Below, piece by piece: positions 1-8,996 of a DNA stretch of 64,000 nt. The stretch is taken from NCBI RefSeq assembly GCF_011602085.1, contig NZ_JAAONY010000001.1, forward strand, positions 310,001 to 374,000. Direction: 5' to 3'. The stretch is from Pseudoteredinibacter isoporae. GTDB lineage: Bacteria > Pseudomonadota > Gammaproteobacteria > Pseudomonadales > Cellvibrionaceae. The translations under genes and the position numbers were made by a program. Below the pieces are notes generated by a model. The model worked only from the letters and a program-made list of their open reading frames with translations. It did not search any database and had not been told where the DNA came from. How positions within the stretch are numbered: the first letter of the stretch is position 1; each line of letters opens with the position of its first letter.

Positions 1-2
1 AA

Positions 3-761
3 CTGGAATCCAACAAGGCTGAGTTTCACCCCATCTACAGCCATGACGGTGATGCACTCTTCTACACCCAAAAAGATGAAAACCAGGCCGTTATTGTCCG
101 GCACAAACTTAATGAAGAGCCACAGAGCCTTTGGACATTTAACCCTCGACACGTTGTCCGCGAGCTGGTGCAAAGCCCCGACCAACGATTTCTGGCGGGG
201 AGACTGGAAGATCGCTTGTTCTTACTGGATCTCGAAAGCCTTGATCTGAAATTTATCAGCAGTGAGCTTGAAAAGGTCGGCCCGCCATCCTGGAGCCGTG
301 ACAGCCAAGCAATCTTTTTCTCTCGAATTAAAGAAGACAACAGTGATCTGTACAGCTATCAAATGTCCAATGGAGAAATCCGTTATAAAGAAGGGAATAT
401 CAGCTACCTGAAACAGCTTGCGGATGGACGAGATTTTCTTATCGATCATGACTTAAAACTCCACCAAGTAGATGGCCAGGGAACAAGACATTTTATCCAG
501 GCTTTTTCCCATCTAAGCGGCAGCACCTGGCAGATACAAAACAACTATTTGTATTTCAGTGAACCAACTTACGGCAACACCTATCTTGTACAGCTTGATC
601 TCAACAACAAGCAGAAACGTAAACACCTACTGGCGAAAAGCCCGGACTCTTGGGAATTTCATATACACCCCAAAGGTGATCGACTTCTAATGACTCGATT
701 CCAGGCAGCGGACAGTGATCTGGTTAAAGTTGAATGGCCTGAGCCGACTCAAGCCAAATAG
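3..761 (+). CDS. C-terminal part of a TolB/WD40-like beta-propeller protein (5' end outside window)
   Basis: The frame is open from the first complete codon at position 3 to the TAG at 759-761, with no start in the window, so this is the C-terminal ~250 residues of a larger protein. The sequence repeats a pattern typical of PD40/TolB-type propeller blades: a Ser/His-x-Asp-Gly/Ser turn followed by hydrophobic strands (for example SPDQRFLAGR, SWSRDSQAIFFSR, HPKGDRLLMTRF). In related gammaproteobacteria such propellers often form the C-terminus of CadC-like winged-helix regulators anchored in the inner membrane, but the N-terminus is not visible, so the role is inference. It converges on the phosphatase gene 12 bp away; no intrinsic terminator is obvious between them. 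Confidence 0.7.
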   Translation: MESNKAEFHPIYSHDGDALFYTQKDENQAVIVRHKLNEEPQSLWTFNPRHVVRELVQSPDQRFLAGRLEDRLFLLDLESLDLKFISSELEKVGPPSWSRDSQAIFFSRIKEDNSDLYSYQMSNGEIRYKEGNISYLKQLADGRDFLIDHDLKLHQVDGQGTRHFIQAFSHLSGSTWQIQNNYLYFSEPTYGNTYLVQLDLNNKQKRKHLLAKSPDSWEFHIHPKGDRLLMTRFQAADSDLVKVEWPEPTQAK

Positions 762-773
762 AGCACATAGTTT

Positions 774-2444
774 TTATCTCACGATCTGCAAGCTTTCACG
801 GCTTCGAAACCAGGGCCGGCCAAAACGTTCACCATTGGCCTGGATGATTTCAGCTGTGACCCCTTCTTCATCAACGTTGATCTTCATATAGTTGTTACGG
901 GTGCAGGCTGTGCGTTTGCCATAGCTAAGATGGCCATGATCTTCTTCGTTCTTGAACTCAAAAAACTCAACGCGATACTCGCTCGCGTCTTCTCGATCTG
1001 CGGGAGCGTCCCGTAACTGTTGCCGAGATTCCAGCAAAGGCCCATCTTCCAACTTGGGCAAAAGCATTTCATTGTCGCTTACCGGTTGTACACCAAAGAC
1101 AATCCAGTTAATAGCGCTGGATATCAAACAGGGCAAAGCAAAATTTTCCTCATCGTCTCGGCGTTTGATCTCCACAATATTGGATAAGTGAATATCGCCG
1201 CTCAAGAAAATAGGCATTGTTGTTATCTCAGGGCAGGTACGGATTTTATCCAGCAGTCTTTTTCTTTGCTCTGGGTATGAGCGCCAGGTGTCATCATGCT
1301 CAAATTCCAATTCATTATCCGGAACCTCTTCTTCATTCTCACCATATCTGGCGTCGGCATTAATATCTGGCGCCAGGGGTACGGGTGACACCACAAATTT
1401 GTAACGTTGCCCATCACCTTGCTTTAGAAATTCAATCAAACGATGATATTGGCCTTCATCACGGAGTATGTTCGCTCCAGCTTGATTAGGGTCAGTTCTT
1501 TCGGAACGCACATCCAAAACCAGAAAATCAGCCAGACCCCAACTGAATTCATAGCCCCAGTGTTCGGGTTTTTCCTGCCACTGGTCCGTACGCTCGGGAT
1601 CCAATACCCTGGCACATTGCCGTAAACCATCAATTTCATCGGCTTCGGCAAAATGTCTTTGGTAACTTCCACTCATGGAATCTTGGTAAGCAAGATACGC
1701 GGTAAGCCCTTGCAACAAGGTTTTTGAATTCTTATAGCCTTCCTGCCCATCGCAATTGGGATCATACAAGTAACCCTTCCAATTATTCTCAATTTCATGA
1801 TCATCAAAAATCCTGAAGGTCGGCATCTGGCCCATGAGCTTTTGGAAGTGCTTTTGTCGATAGTAGGATCGATACTTACGGAAGTAGCCTTGCACTCTCT
1901 GGGGTTTAGATTGACCGACGATCCATGCAGGAAGAATATTCAAACCGTGGGTGCCAGGATGATCGCAATAGACCTGATCTCCCATCAACATCATAAAATC
2001 GGATTGGCTGTCCCCCGAGGATTCAATGCGTTTATAAACCTCCTGCCCTCTTCGGAAAAGGCCGTAGCCTTTATGTGAGCATGAACCGCTTAAAAAGGTA
2101 AATCCACTGTTGGGATCTGGAGCCGGGCGGCATGAACCTTTGGCGGTTCTACGGGAATTTGACCAGCTCAATGTTGAAGGGTCTTCAATAGTCTGATGTT
2201 CTGCCACCAGCGTGACTTGTACAGAAACTTCTTGCTGTTCTCCATTAAAATCGATTCGCTTAATACCAATAAAATCGAGATTGTCATGAAGGGGAATATC
2301 ATCGTATTGCCAATTATTCTCGCCAATTCGATATCGCAGCACCGCCTTCTGTGATCGTCGACCGCGAATCCAGACAATGGTAGATTCTTGTGTGGTATAG
2401 CCAAACATGGGCCCAAGGCTAGGCTTTTTACAACGGACAGGCAT
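774..2444 (-). CDS. PhoD-like alkaline phosphatase / metallophosphatase family protein
   Basis: About 556 residues. The order fits the PhoD family: an N-terminal beta-sandwich (PhoD_N-like, about residues 10-90), then a calcineurin-like metallophosphatase core. Visible metal-site motifs are LSGSCSHKGY, MMLMGDQVYCD, FRIFDDHEIENNW and FLSGDIHLSNI near the C-terminus. Family members hydrolyse phosphomono- or phosphodiesters with Fe/Ca or related metals. No clear Sec or Tat signal is seen, unlike classical secreted PhoD, so the protein may be cytoplasmic and its substrate is unknown. The start is set at 2444: AGAGG lies 9 nt upstream of this ATG, whereas it directly abuts the alternative ATG at 2453. 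It appears monocistronic. Confidence 0.82.
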   Translation of the reverse strand: MPVRCKKPSLGPMFGYTTQESTIVWIRGRRSQKAVLRYRIGENNWQYDDIPLHDNLDFIGIKRIDFNGEQQEVSVQVTLVAEHQTIEDPSTLSWSNSRRTAKGSCRPAPDPNSGFTFLSGSCSHKGYGLFRRGQEVYKRIESSGDSQSDFMMLMGDQVYCDHPGTHGLNILPAWIVGQSKPQRVQGYFRKYRSYYRQKHFQKLMGQMPTFRIFDDHEIENNWKGYLYDPNCDGQEGYKNSKTLLQGLTAYLAYQDSMSGSYQRHFAEADEIDGLRQCARVLDPERTDQWQEKPEHWGYEFSWGLADFLVLDVRSERTDPNQAGANILRDEGQYHRLIEFLKQGDGQRYKFVVSPVPLAPDINADARYGENEEEVPDNELEFEHDDTWRSYPEQRKRLLDKIRTCPEITTMPIFLSGDIHLSNIVEIKRRDDEENFALPCLISSAINWIVFGVQPVSDNEMLLPKLEDGPLLESRQQLRDAPADREDASEYRVEFFEFKNEEDHGHLSYGKRTACTRNNYMKINVDEEGVTAEIIQANGERFGRPWFRSRESLQIVR

Positions 2445-2634
2445 GGGTAACATCCTCTGTTTTTATTATTTTTTATTCAGCTTATGATGACGCACTCACC
2501 CCGTATTGACAAGTTGGATTTAGAAACCGTTTTCTCCCGTTCGCTTTAAGGCCTGTCGAAATAATCACAATGCCAGCCCACAGCTTGTCCTCTGGACTGA
2601 CATTATTTATTAGCGCTTGCCGAACACCAAGACT

Positions 2635-3975
2635 CTAGGGCTTATTTACTTTTGCGTTCAACGCCTTGGCCCATCCAACAATTTGTCCAGAAATCTTGTC
2701 CTCCCAGCGGCCGGGCTTGCCGTGAAATGAATCACTTGGAGATTCATGTAATGTACCCCAATGATCCAGCAGCGGGTATTTAAATATCTCTACATTGCGG
2801 TTGCCATTGGCTTTGAGCGTGGCAGCGATCATATCAATATCGTACTCTGACATTATCCAATCGTGACGTCCCCAGCGAACTCGAGCGGGGGCTTTAAGGT
2901 TGGCCCATCCACCTTCAAAGTTGAAATCCTGGAATTGGTGATAGAAGCTCATCGGGCGACCGTACATATGTTCCGGGCCGTGATAATTGTATTTGCCCAA
3001 CTCGGGATTGCTTTTAATCACATCGGCATAGGATTTTTTATCAATTAACATGCCGTAATACAAAGGAATGTAAGCCCGATTAATTTGCTGTTGAATGTCG
3101 GACTGACTCAAACCCTGCATGGATTTTATGCGCCGCTCAATTTCAAGCATATGTTCAAACCAACTGCGGAAAAAAGGTCCATCGGAAATAATCCCATTGA
3201 GTTGGTATTTATTGGCCAGATACGGCGCCAGAGTGCTACCCATGCTATTGCCATAGACAATTACTCGCTGACGATCAACGTCGTCACGCTTTAACAGCAT
3301 CTGCAGTGCGGTTTCATAAACCTGAAGCTCAGTCGCAAAATCGGTTTGCGAGCAGTTACCTTCGCTGTCTCCAAGACCCGGTTTTTCAACCCGCATCACC
3401 AACATATTGGAATCGCGAACCACGTCCTTCAGCAACCGAATGTAGTTAGAGCGGCGCTTGGGCAATATCTCAATACTGGAACAGCTAAGCCCCTGCACCA
3501 CAAAGATGGCAGGCCATTGCTTTTGCGTCGCTTCTTTGGGGTGAGTGACAATGGTGCGAATACCCAGACCATCCGGGTTTTTAAACGATCCATAAAGGGT
3601 GTTGATTCCGGGATGTTGCTCCCTGGCGAGGGGCGGAAAGTTCGCCTGGGCTGATCGCGTCTGTCCATCTCTTTGATAGCGAATACGGTATGGTTTGTCC
3701 CCCACCAGCGCATCGCTGATGTCATGCCACTGGGTTGCCTTATCCATCTTCTCGCCATCAAATTCAATGATGAAATCCCCTTTCTGCAAGCCCGCCTGAT
3801 CAAGCGGAGACGATGGCGTAAGCTCTCTGATTTCAACGCCGTTTTCGGTCGGTGCCTTGAATTTTGCCTGCCAGGCAGCACGTCGCTCCAAAGACTCGGC
3901 TGAACTGATCGCAGCCATCATCGTGAACAGCACAATGCTAATCTGGCGGCGAAGGTGTTTGCGTAGGTTTCTCAT
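2635..3975 (-). CDS. Exported PDZ domain - alpha/beta hydrolase fusion protein
   Basis: About 446 residues. The start at 3975 (MRNLRKHLRRQ) is preceded by GGGGGAA and gives a basic-hydrophobic signal peptide ending near ISSAES; the longer frame starts at a TTG with no ribosome site. Residues ~35-115 form a PDZ-like domain (SSPLDQAGLQKGDFIIEFDG), which usually binds peptide C-termini. The rest is an alpha/beta hydrolase with the nucleophile elbow YGNSMGST and a late His in LLDHWGTLHES. Such proteins are periplasmic or lipid-associated esterases/peptidases; the substrate is not known. It is divergent from the LytTR regulator gene, with only 94 bp between starts, so that regulator may control it (inference). 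Confidence 0.78.
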   Translation of the reverse strand: MRNLRKHLRRQISIVLFTMMAAISSAESLERRAAWQAKFKAPTENGVEIRELTPSSPLDQAGLQKGDFIIEFDGEKMDKATQWHDISDALVGDKPYRIRYQRDGQTRSAQANFPPLAREQHPGINTLYGSFKNPDGLGIRTIVTHPKEATQKQWPAIFVVQGLSCSSIEILPKRRSNYIRLLKDVVRDSNMLVMRVEKPGLGDSEGNCSQTDFATELQVYETALQMLLKRDDVDRQRVIVYGNSMGSTLAPYLANKYQLNGIISDGPFFRSWFEHMLEIERRIKSMQGLSQSDIQQQINRAYIPLYYGMLIDKKSYADVIKSNPELGKYNYHGPEHMYGRPMSFYHQFQDFNFEGGWANLKAPARVRWGRHDWIMSEYDIDMIAATLKANGNRNVEIFKYPLLDHWGTLHESPSDSFHGKPGRWEDKISGQIVGWAKALNAKVNKP

Positions 3976-4069
3976 AGGTTCCCCCTGAATAGGTGTTTTC
4001 GGGAGCAATCCTAGGGAAACCCAGGCGGCCAATGTTCGAAATTATGTCAACTTTCGGGTTTTTTATACG

Positions 4070-4861
4070 ATGAACGACTTTGTCATGATGTTTTCCAAGG
4101 GCTTGGGGCGCACATACCTGCTGCCTGTTTATCAAAATCGAGTCGCCAAACACATCGCTTTTTGGTTGCTGTACTACATCAGTTTCAGTTTGATCTGGGC
4201 TCGTGACGGCAACTACTTTGCGTCATTCTACCTGGAATTTGTCTTGTTGCCGGCCCGTCTGATCGCCGCTTACACGATGCTGTACCTGTTGATACCCCGC
4301 TACCTCTTGAAACGCAACTACCAGCAGTTTGTCCCTCTGTACATAGCACTGCTGATGGGCAGTGCGCTATTGCATTGTGTGTCGGATTACTTCTTCTACC
4401 AAGGCCTTCTACTCAATGAACAAGGACCGCTGTTGACCCTGTCCGGCCTGAGCCGCAGCGTGATGTTAATCAACTCAACCGTGTTGTTTCTGTCGGCGGT
4501 GAAGATATTTCAACTGTACCTTATGGAAGTTGAAAATAATAAGGGCCTTCAGCCCGAGCACTTGGCACTGAAATCCAATCGTCGTACTTATATTGTCTCA
4601 CCCTCCGACATTCGTTATGTCGAAGGCATGGGTAACTATGCCAATTACCATATGAAGGATGGTCGCAAGATTGTCGTTTACACCTCAATAAAGGCTGCAC
4701 TAGAGCAATTATCAGAGTGCTTTGTTCGCGTACATCGCTCCTATATCGTAAATAGCGAGCACATCGAGTCCTTCAGTCAAGACTGTGTGTATGTTGGGGG
4801 CGAGGAAATTCCACGTTCTAAACATATTGCGGATGAACAGCTACTCGCTGGACTGGTTTGA
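4070..4861 (+). CDS. Membrane-anchored LytTR-family DNA-binding regulator
   Basis: About 263 residues. Residues ~25-155 contain four predicted membrane segments (HIAFWLLYYISFSLIW, FVLLPARLIAAYTMLYLL, FVPLYIALLMGSALLH, SVMLINSTVLFLSAVKIF). Residues ~165-262 are a LytTR DNA-binding domain (YVEGMGNYANYHM, FVRVHRSYIVNSEHI). LytTR domains bind direct-repeat promoter elements. There is no receiver domain, so this belongs to the LytTR subgroup where the membrane part itself may sense the signal. The divergent PDZ-hydrolase shares its upstream region and is the likely target (inference). No convincing Shine-Dalgarno precedes the ATG at 4070; ATGs at 4085 and 4088 are alternatives. Confidence 0.85.
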   Translation: MNDFVMMFSKGLGRTYLLPVYQNRVAKHIAFWLLYYISFSLIWARDGNYFASFYLEFVLLPARLIAAYTMLYLLIPRYLLKRNYQQFVPLYIALLMGSALLHCVSDYFFYQGLLLNEQGPLLTLSGLSRSVMLINSTVLFLSAVKIFQLYLMEVENNKGLQPEHLALKSNRRTYIVSPSDIRYVEGMGNYANYHMKDGRKIVVYTSIKAALEQLSECFVRVHRSYIVNSEHIESFSQDCVYVGGEEIPRSKHIADEQLLAGLV

Positions 4862-5027
4862 GTCGGCGTTTTCATCTCAAGCTAATCAAGTTTCTTGCCA
4901 ATATCTAGACAAGAAATCCACATCGCTTCGTTACATCCCCCAGTCCCTTGGATGAATCGGGGGCCCAGCCTAGTATTGAGTTCATCCTCTGCACAGCGGA
5001 TTCCGAGACGCTGTAACAAGGCCTATT

Positions 5028-5459
5028 ATGAAAAGCTTACCGCTTTACCTTACGTTGACGGGCACACTGCCCGTCTTTTTTTGTACCTTCACGCTTCTTG
5101 CTGGGGTAGACGTTCTTCCTGTATTGGGAAATACCCGGAATGTTCTGGCTGTATATTGCCTGCTTATTGTCTCGTTCATGGCAGGCAGTCTCTGGGGTCA
5201 TCAGTCCACCAATAGCCGACAATCAAAGGCCTTGTTTCTCGCCCTCAGTAATATTATCGCCGTCGCTGTGTGGCTCGCGTATTTGTCGCTCTCACATTGC
5301 CTGCAGCTTCTGCTTTTTTCTGTCGGCTTTCTTCTGCTACTGGCGGCGGACAAATCTCTCTTGCACCGAGGCCTGATCACTGAGGATTACTTCACGCTGC
5401 GCATTATCGGAACAAGTATTGTGCTCACTAATTTTCTGATTGTTGGATTTTTTACATGA
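5028..5459 (+). CDS. DUF3429 family membrane protein
   Basis: 143 residues with about five hydrophobic helices, matching in length and pattern the DUF3429 family (TMEM69-like), whose function is unknown. Recognisable features are the early Pro/Thr-rich helix LTLTGTLPVFF and the central FMAGSLWGHQ, a conserved GxxWG-like element of the family. The ATG is preceded by AAGG about 8 nt upstream. It overlaps the FAD oxidoreductase start by ATGA, so the two are translationally coupled and form a three-gene operon with the SDR gene. In related marine gammaproteobacteria this gene commonly sits next to photolyase genes, which fits the convergent photolyase here. Confidence 0.75.
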   Translation: MKSLPLYLTLTGTLPVFFCTFTLLAGVDVLPVLGNTRNVLAVYCLLIVSFMAGSLWGHQSTNSRQSKALFLALSNIIAVAVWLAYLSLSHCLQLLLFSVGFLLLLAADKSLLHRGLITEDYFTLRIIGTSIVLTNFLIVGFFT

Positions 5460-6439
5460 CTCGTATCGCGATTATCGGCGCAGGCTTCAGCGGCCTGAGC
5501 CTGGCCACATTGCTAAAAGACAAGGCAGACATCACCGTATTTGAAAAAGCACGCGGTATCGGTGGCAGATTATCTACGCGGCGAGGAGAGCCTTACGCTT
5601 TTGACCATGGGGCTCAGTACTTCACGGCTCGAGAGGAAGCCTTCCAGGAATTTCTTCGCCCTCTGTTAATGAAAGGGCTGGTTCGCCGCTGGGATGCAAA
5701 ATACGCACGCTATGACAGCAACCGAAAAATCAGCTTTACCGATTGGAAACTTGACGAGCCCCGTTATGTAGGTACCCCCGGCATGAACAGCCCACTGAAG
5801 GAACTGGCCAAACAACACCATGTTCGCCTGAACTGCCGGGTCACTAAAATCGAGCGGGATTCTGATTGGCAGCTTTTTGATCAGGAAGGCAATAACCTTG
5901 GGCAGTTTGATTGGGTCATTTCCACAGCACCCACACCCCAGACAGGTGCTCTTTTTCCGGATACATTTCAGTATATATCCGAGATTTGTCATGCTGAAAT
6001 GTACCCCTGCTTTGCTTTAATGCTGGGATTTGAAGAAGCACTAGGCTGGGATTTCGATGCCGCTCATATCGACAATTCGGATTTAAGCTGGTTGGCGATC
6101 AACAGCAGTAAGCCACAGCGGCCCTCGAAGCAAACACTTGTTGCTCACTCTTCAATTGGTTTTGCAGCCGAGTATGCAGAACGCCGTCATGAAGAAGTGA
6201 TCAGAAAATTGTGCCTGGAAATCGAGCGAGTTACTGGGTGTTATGTTGGGCACTCCCAGCACACCGCTCTGCATTTTTGGCGCTATGCCAACAGCGATCG
6301 AAGTATTCAATACGACAGCCTGATCGATCAGAATTTAAGATTGGCAGCCTGTGGTGATTGGTGCAACGGCGGTCGTGTTGAAGGCGCTTTTATGTCAGCA
6401 CATCGTTTGGCCGAGCACCTGGAGTCGTTGATTCAATGA
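5456..6439 (+). CDS. FAD/NAD(P)-dependent amine-oxidase-like oxidoreductase (renalase-type)
   Basis: 327 residues. The N-terminal Rossmann motif IIGAGFSGLSLA binds the FAD ADP moiety, followed by FEKARGIGGRLSTRR and FDHGAQYFTAR, the hallmark of the small NAD(P)-binding FAD oxidoreductases related to renalase and amine oxidases. The C-terminal FAD-binding element is LAACGDWCNGGRVEGAFMSA. The substrate is unknown; it would act in the cytoplasm. The gene overlaps the upstream DUF3429 gene by 4 bp and the downstream SDR gene by 4 bp, so the three are almost certainly co-transcribed. Confidence 0.85.
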   Translation: MTRIAIIGAGFSGLSLATLLKDKADITVFEKARGIGGRLSTRRGEPYAFDHGAQYFTAREEAFQEFLRPLLMKGLVRRWDAKYARYDSNRKISFTDWKLDEPRYVGTPGMNSPLKELAKQHHVRLNCRVTKIERDSDWQLFDQEGNNLGQFDWVISTAPTPQTGALFPDTFQYISEICHAEMYPCFALMLGFEEALGWDFDAAHIDNSDLSWLAINSSKPQRPSKQTLVAHSSIGFAAEYAERRHEEVIRKLCLEIERVTGCYVGHSQHTALHFWRYANSDRSIQYDSLIDQNLRLAACGDWCNGGRVEGAFMSAHRLAEHLESLIQ

Positions 6440-7164
6440 ACACACCCATAAACAATGTCGCTGTGATTGGTTCTTCAGGGGCCATAGGACGAGGCTTTGT
6501 AGAATACTTTTCAGCGCACCACCCCGATGCGTTGATTCACGCCTTTTCGCGGCAGGTACCGAGCAACACCACTCGAAACATACACTACCACAATATTGAT
6601 TACTTGAACGAAGATTCCCTGCAGTACGCTGCCGAAATAGCGTCAATCGATAAACCATTGGATAGGATCGTGCTCGCAACCGGCTTACTCCATGACAAGG
6701 AACTCAAGCCGGAAAAAACCTTCAAGAGCCTCAGTAGAGAAAGCCTGCAACGCCTGCATGAGATCAATACCATCGTACCTGCGTTGGTAGCGAAACATTT
6801 TCTGCCGACCTTGAATCGCGAGAAAACTTCGGTGTTTGCCGCTCTGTCTGCTCGGGTTGGCAGCATTTCAGATAATCAATTAGGCGGTTGGTACGCCTAT
6901 CGCACCTCAAAAGCCGCCCTTAATATGCTGATCAAAAGCTTTGCTCTGGAGATGAAAATGAGGAACAAGCAGGCTATCGTGGTTGGCTTGCACCCCGGTA
7001 CGGTAGACAGCGCACTGTCGAAACCCTTTCAAGGAAATGTACCTGAAGGAAAACTGTTTACGGTCGACTATTCTGTTAACAAGTTGATGGAGGTTGTCGA
7101 GAACCTAAACACCGAAAACAGTGGGCAATGTATCGCCTGGGATGGGCAAGAGATTCTACCCTGA
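6436..7164 (+). CDS. Short-chain dehydrogenase/reductase (C-factor-like SDR)
   Basis: 242 residues, classical SDR length. The nucleotide-binding turn is VIGSSGAIGRGFVEYF rather than the strict TGxxxGxG. The catalytic triad region is visible as Ser in SARVGSISDN and Tyr/Lys in WYAYRTSKAALNM. This form resembles the C-factor/CsgA-like SDR group in proteobacteria. The substrate is unknown. It is the last gene of the DUF3429-FAD-SDR operon and ends 3 bp before the convergent photolyase stop. Confidence 0.85.
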   Translation: MNTPINNVAVIGSSGAIGRGFVEYFSAHHPDALIHAFSRQVPSNTTRNIHYHNIDYLNEDSLQYAAEIASIDKPLDRIVLATGLLHDKELKPEKTFKSLSRESLQRLHEINTIVPALVAKHFLPTLNREKTSVFAALSARVGSISDNQLGGWYAYRTSKAALNMLIKSFALEMKMRNKQAIVVGLHPGTVDSALSKPFQGNVPEGKLFTVDYSVNKLMEVVENLNTENSGQCIAWDGQEILP

Positions 7165-7167
7165 CGC

Positions 7168-8712
7168 TCATTGCAAGCTGGATAAATACTGTTGCGCAGT
7201 TTCCAGAATGTCACTCTGATTCTCAGAAGACTTGGCATCCCAGTTTTTATAGCTCATTGTCATTCTCGGATTTTTGGCAAAACGTTCCCGATGGGTTTCC
7301 AGAAAATACCAGTACAGGCTATTCAAAGGACATGCGCCCTCACCCGCTGCTTTCTTAACATTGAATGTGCAGGACCGGCAATGGTCACTCATCCTGTTCA
7401 TGTAGGCACCGCTCGCCACATAAGGCTTGGTTGCCAATAGCCCCCCATCTGCAAACTGACTCATGCCTCGGGTGTTGGGCAACTGCACCCACTCAATCGC
7501 ATCCGCGTAGACCCCCAAGTACCATTCATCCACCTGATCAGGGTCGATACCCGCCAATAAGCAATAGTTGCCAATCACCATCAGACGTTCAATATGGTGA
7601 GAGTAAGAGCGTTCAAGGGCATGCTGCAACGCACTGCGCAAACAATGCATATCTACGTTTGCGTTCCAGAAAAAATCCGGAAGTTTTCTATCCGAGGCCA
7701 GAAAGTTGGATTGCTTATAGCCGGGCATATTTGTCCAGTAAATGCCACGCACAAACTCTCGCCAACCTAGAATCTGCCGAACAAAGCCTTCCAGTTGGGC
7801 AAGATCGATCTCCTCTCGGTCTCGATACTGTTGAATAGCTACCTTGATCACTTCATCCGGAGACAAGAGTTTACAATTCAGTGAGAACGACAATCGGGAA
7901 TGATAAAGGCTCCAACTGTGTTCGCTCTGCCCCGTCATGGCATCCTGGAAACGACCAAAATTAGGTAAACAATATTGGCAAAACCAATGCAATAACCGTA
8001 GGGATTGCTCGCGATTAACCGGCCAATCAATTTTGCTCTTGGCAGCCCCGATGGTTTTGACCTTATGGGTTTCAAGAAGGTCAGCAATGTCATTCACATC
8101 GTTTTCAAACACCAAGGGCTCTGGAATATCAGGGATGTCTTTTTTTGCCAGCTTTTTTCGATTGTCACTGTCGAAGTTCCAACGCTCACCCTCAGGGCCA
8201 CCGTCACACATTAAAATGTCAAAACGCTTTCTCAGTGCTCGATAGAAAAACTCCATCTTTTTGTGTTTCCCAGGACTAAAGTACTTTGACAACTCCTGTT
8301 TTGGCAAAAAGTAGTGTTCACTCTCAACGATACCGACATTCAGCTTGGCCTTTGCCTGAATACGCTCGATATGTTGCTGGAGGCGAAATTCGTCCACTTC
8401 CTGAAACAACAGGGATTCCGGCTGATATTGCTCAATAATCGGATGCAAAACCTCTACGAGCGTGTTTTTTCCATCACACTGATTAAGATCCAGATACAGA
8501 ACTCTGTGCCCAGCGGCTTTCAGATCGGCCGAAAAGGCCCTCATGGCGGCGAAAAAGGCGCTGATCTTCTGATGGTGGTGGCGAACGTAGGCCAGTTCCG
8601 AAGGCATTTCAGCCATTACATAAAGGCACGCAGTGTTCACATCAGCAAACCAGCTGTGCTGAATGTTAAGCTGGTCTCCGAATAAAAAGCGCAACTCTAC
8701 AGTCTTGGTCAT
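7168..8712 (-). CDS. Fe-S bacterial cryptochrome/photolyase (PhrB-like, DNA photolyase-related)
   Basis: About 514 residues. The ATG at 8712 is preceded by GGGAACG; the longer frame begins at a TTG. The N-terminus (LRFLFGDQLNIQHSW) is the antenna-domain signature of the photolyase-related/FeS-BCP family. The C-terminus carries the iron-sulfur cysteine pattern CRSC-x12-C followed by PLNSLYW, as in Agrobacterium PhrB, which repairs (6-4) photoproducts with FAD and a ribolumazine antenna. The flavin-domain stretch SYSHHIERLMVIGNYCLL is typical. Function as a light-driven DNA repair enzyme is inferred from family. It converges on the SDR gene. Confidence 0.9.
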   Translation of the reverse strand: MTKTVELRFLFGDQLNIQHSWFADVNTACLYVMAEMPSELAYVRHHHQKISAFFAAMRAFSADLKAAGHRVLYLDLNQCDGKNTLVEVLHPIIEQYQPESLLFQEVDEFRLQQHIERIQAKAKLNVGIVESEHYFLPKQELSKYFSPGKHKKMEFFYRALRKRFDILMCDGGPEGERWNFDSDNRKKLAKKDIPDIPEPLVFENDVNDIADLLETHKVKTIGAAKSKIDWPVNREQSLRLLHWFCQYCLPNFGRFQDAMTGQSEHSWSLYHSRLSFSLNCKLLSPDEVIKVAIQQYRDREEIDLAQLEGFVRQILGWREFVRGIYWTNMPGYKQSNFLASDRKLPDFFWNANVDMHCLRSALQHALERSYSHHIERLMVIGNYCLLAGIDPDQVDEWYLGVYADAIEWVQLPNTRGMSQFADGGLLATKPYVASGAYMNRMSDHCRSCTFNVKKAAGEGACPLNSLYWYFLETHRERFAKNPRMTMSYKNWDAKSSENQSDILETAQQYLSSLQ

Positions 8713-8996
8713 CACGTTCCCGGGCAATCAGTGTTGTTCCTTTGTACGTACGTATTGAGCATTCGGTTTTTAGCAATGATCAGCTTGGATTTTCGAGTCC
8801 GGCAAACCCAAGGCTCGGAATATCACCCAATATGAACAGCGTTTGATCAAAGTAGTGGAATTTCTGAACTCAAATACGCGACAACGAGCATAGACCGACC
8901 GCCCAGCGAACGAAGCTATCTCCGGGAATGACAAAGCTTTGTATATATCCTGAAGATATCCAGGCCACAATATTACGGTGTGAAGCTGACCCCATG

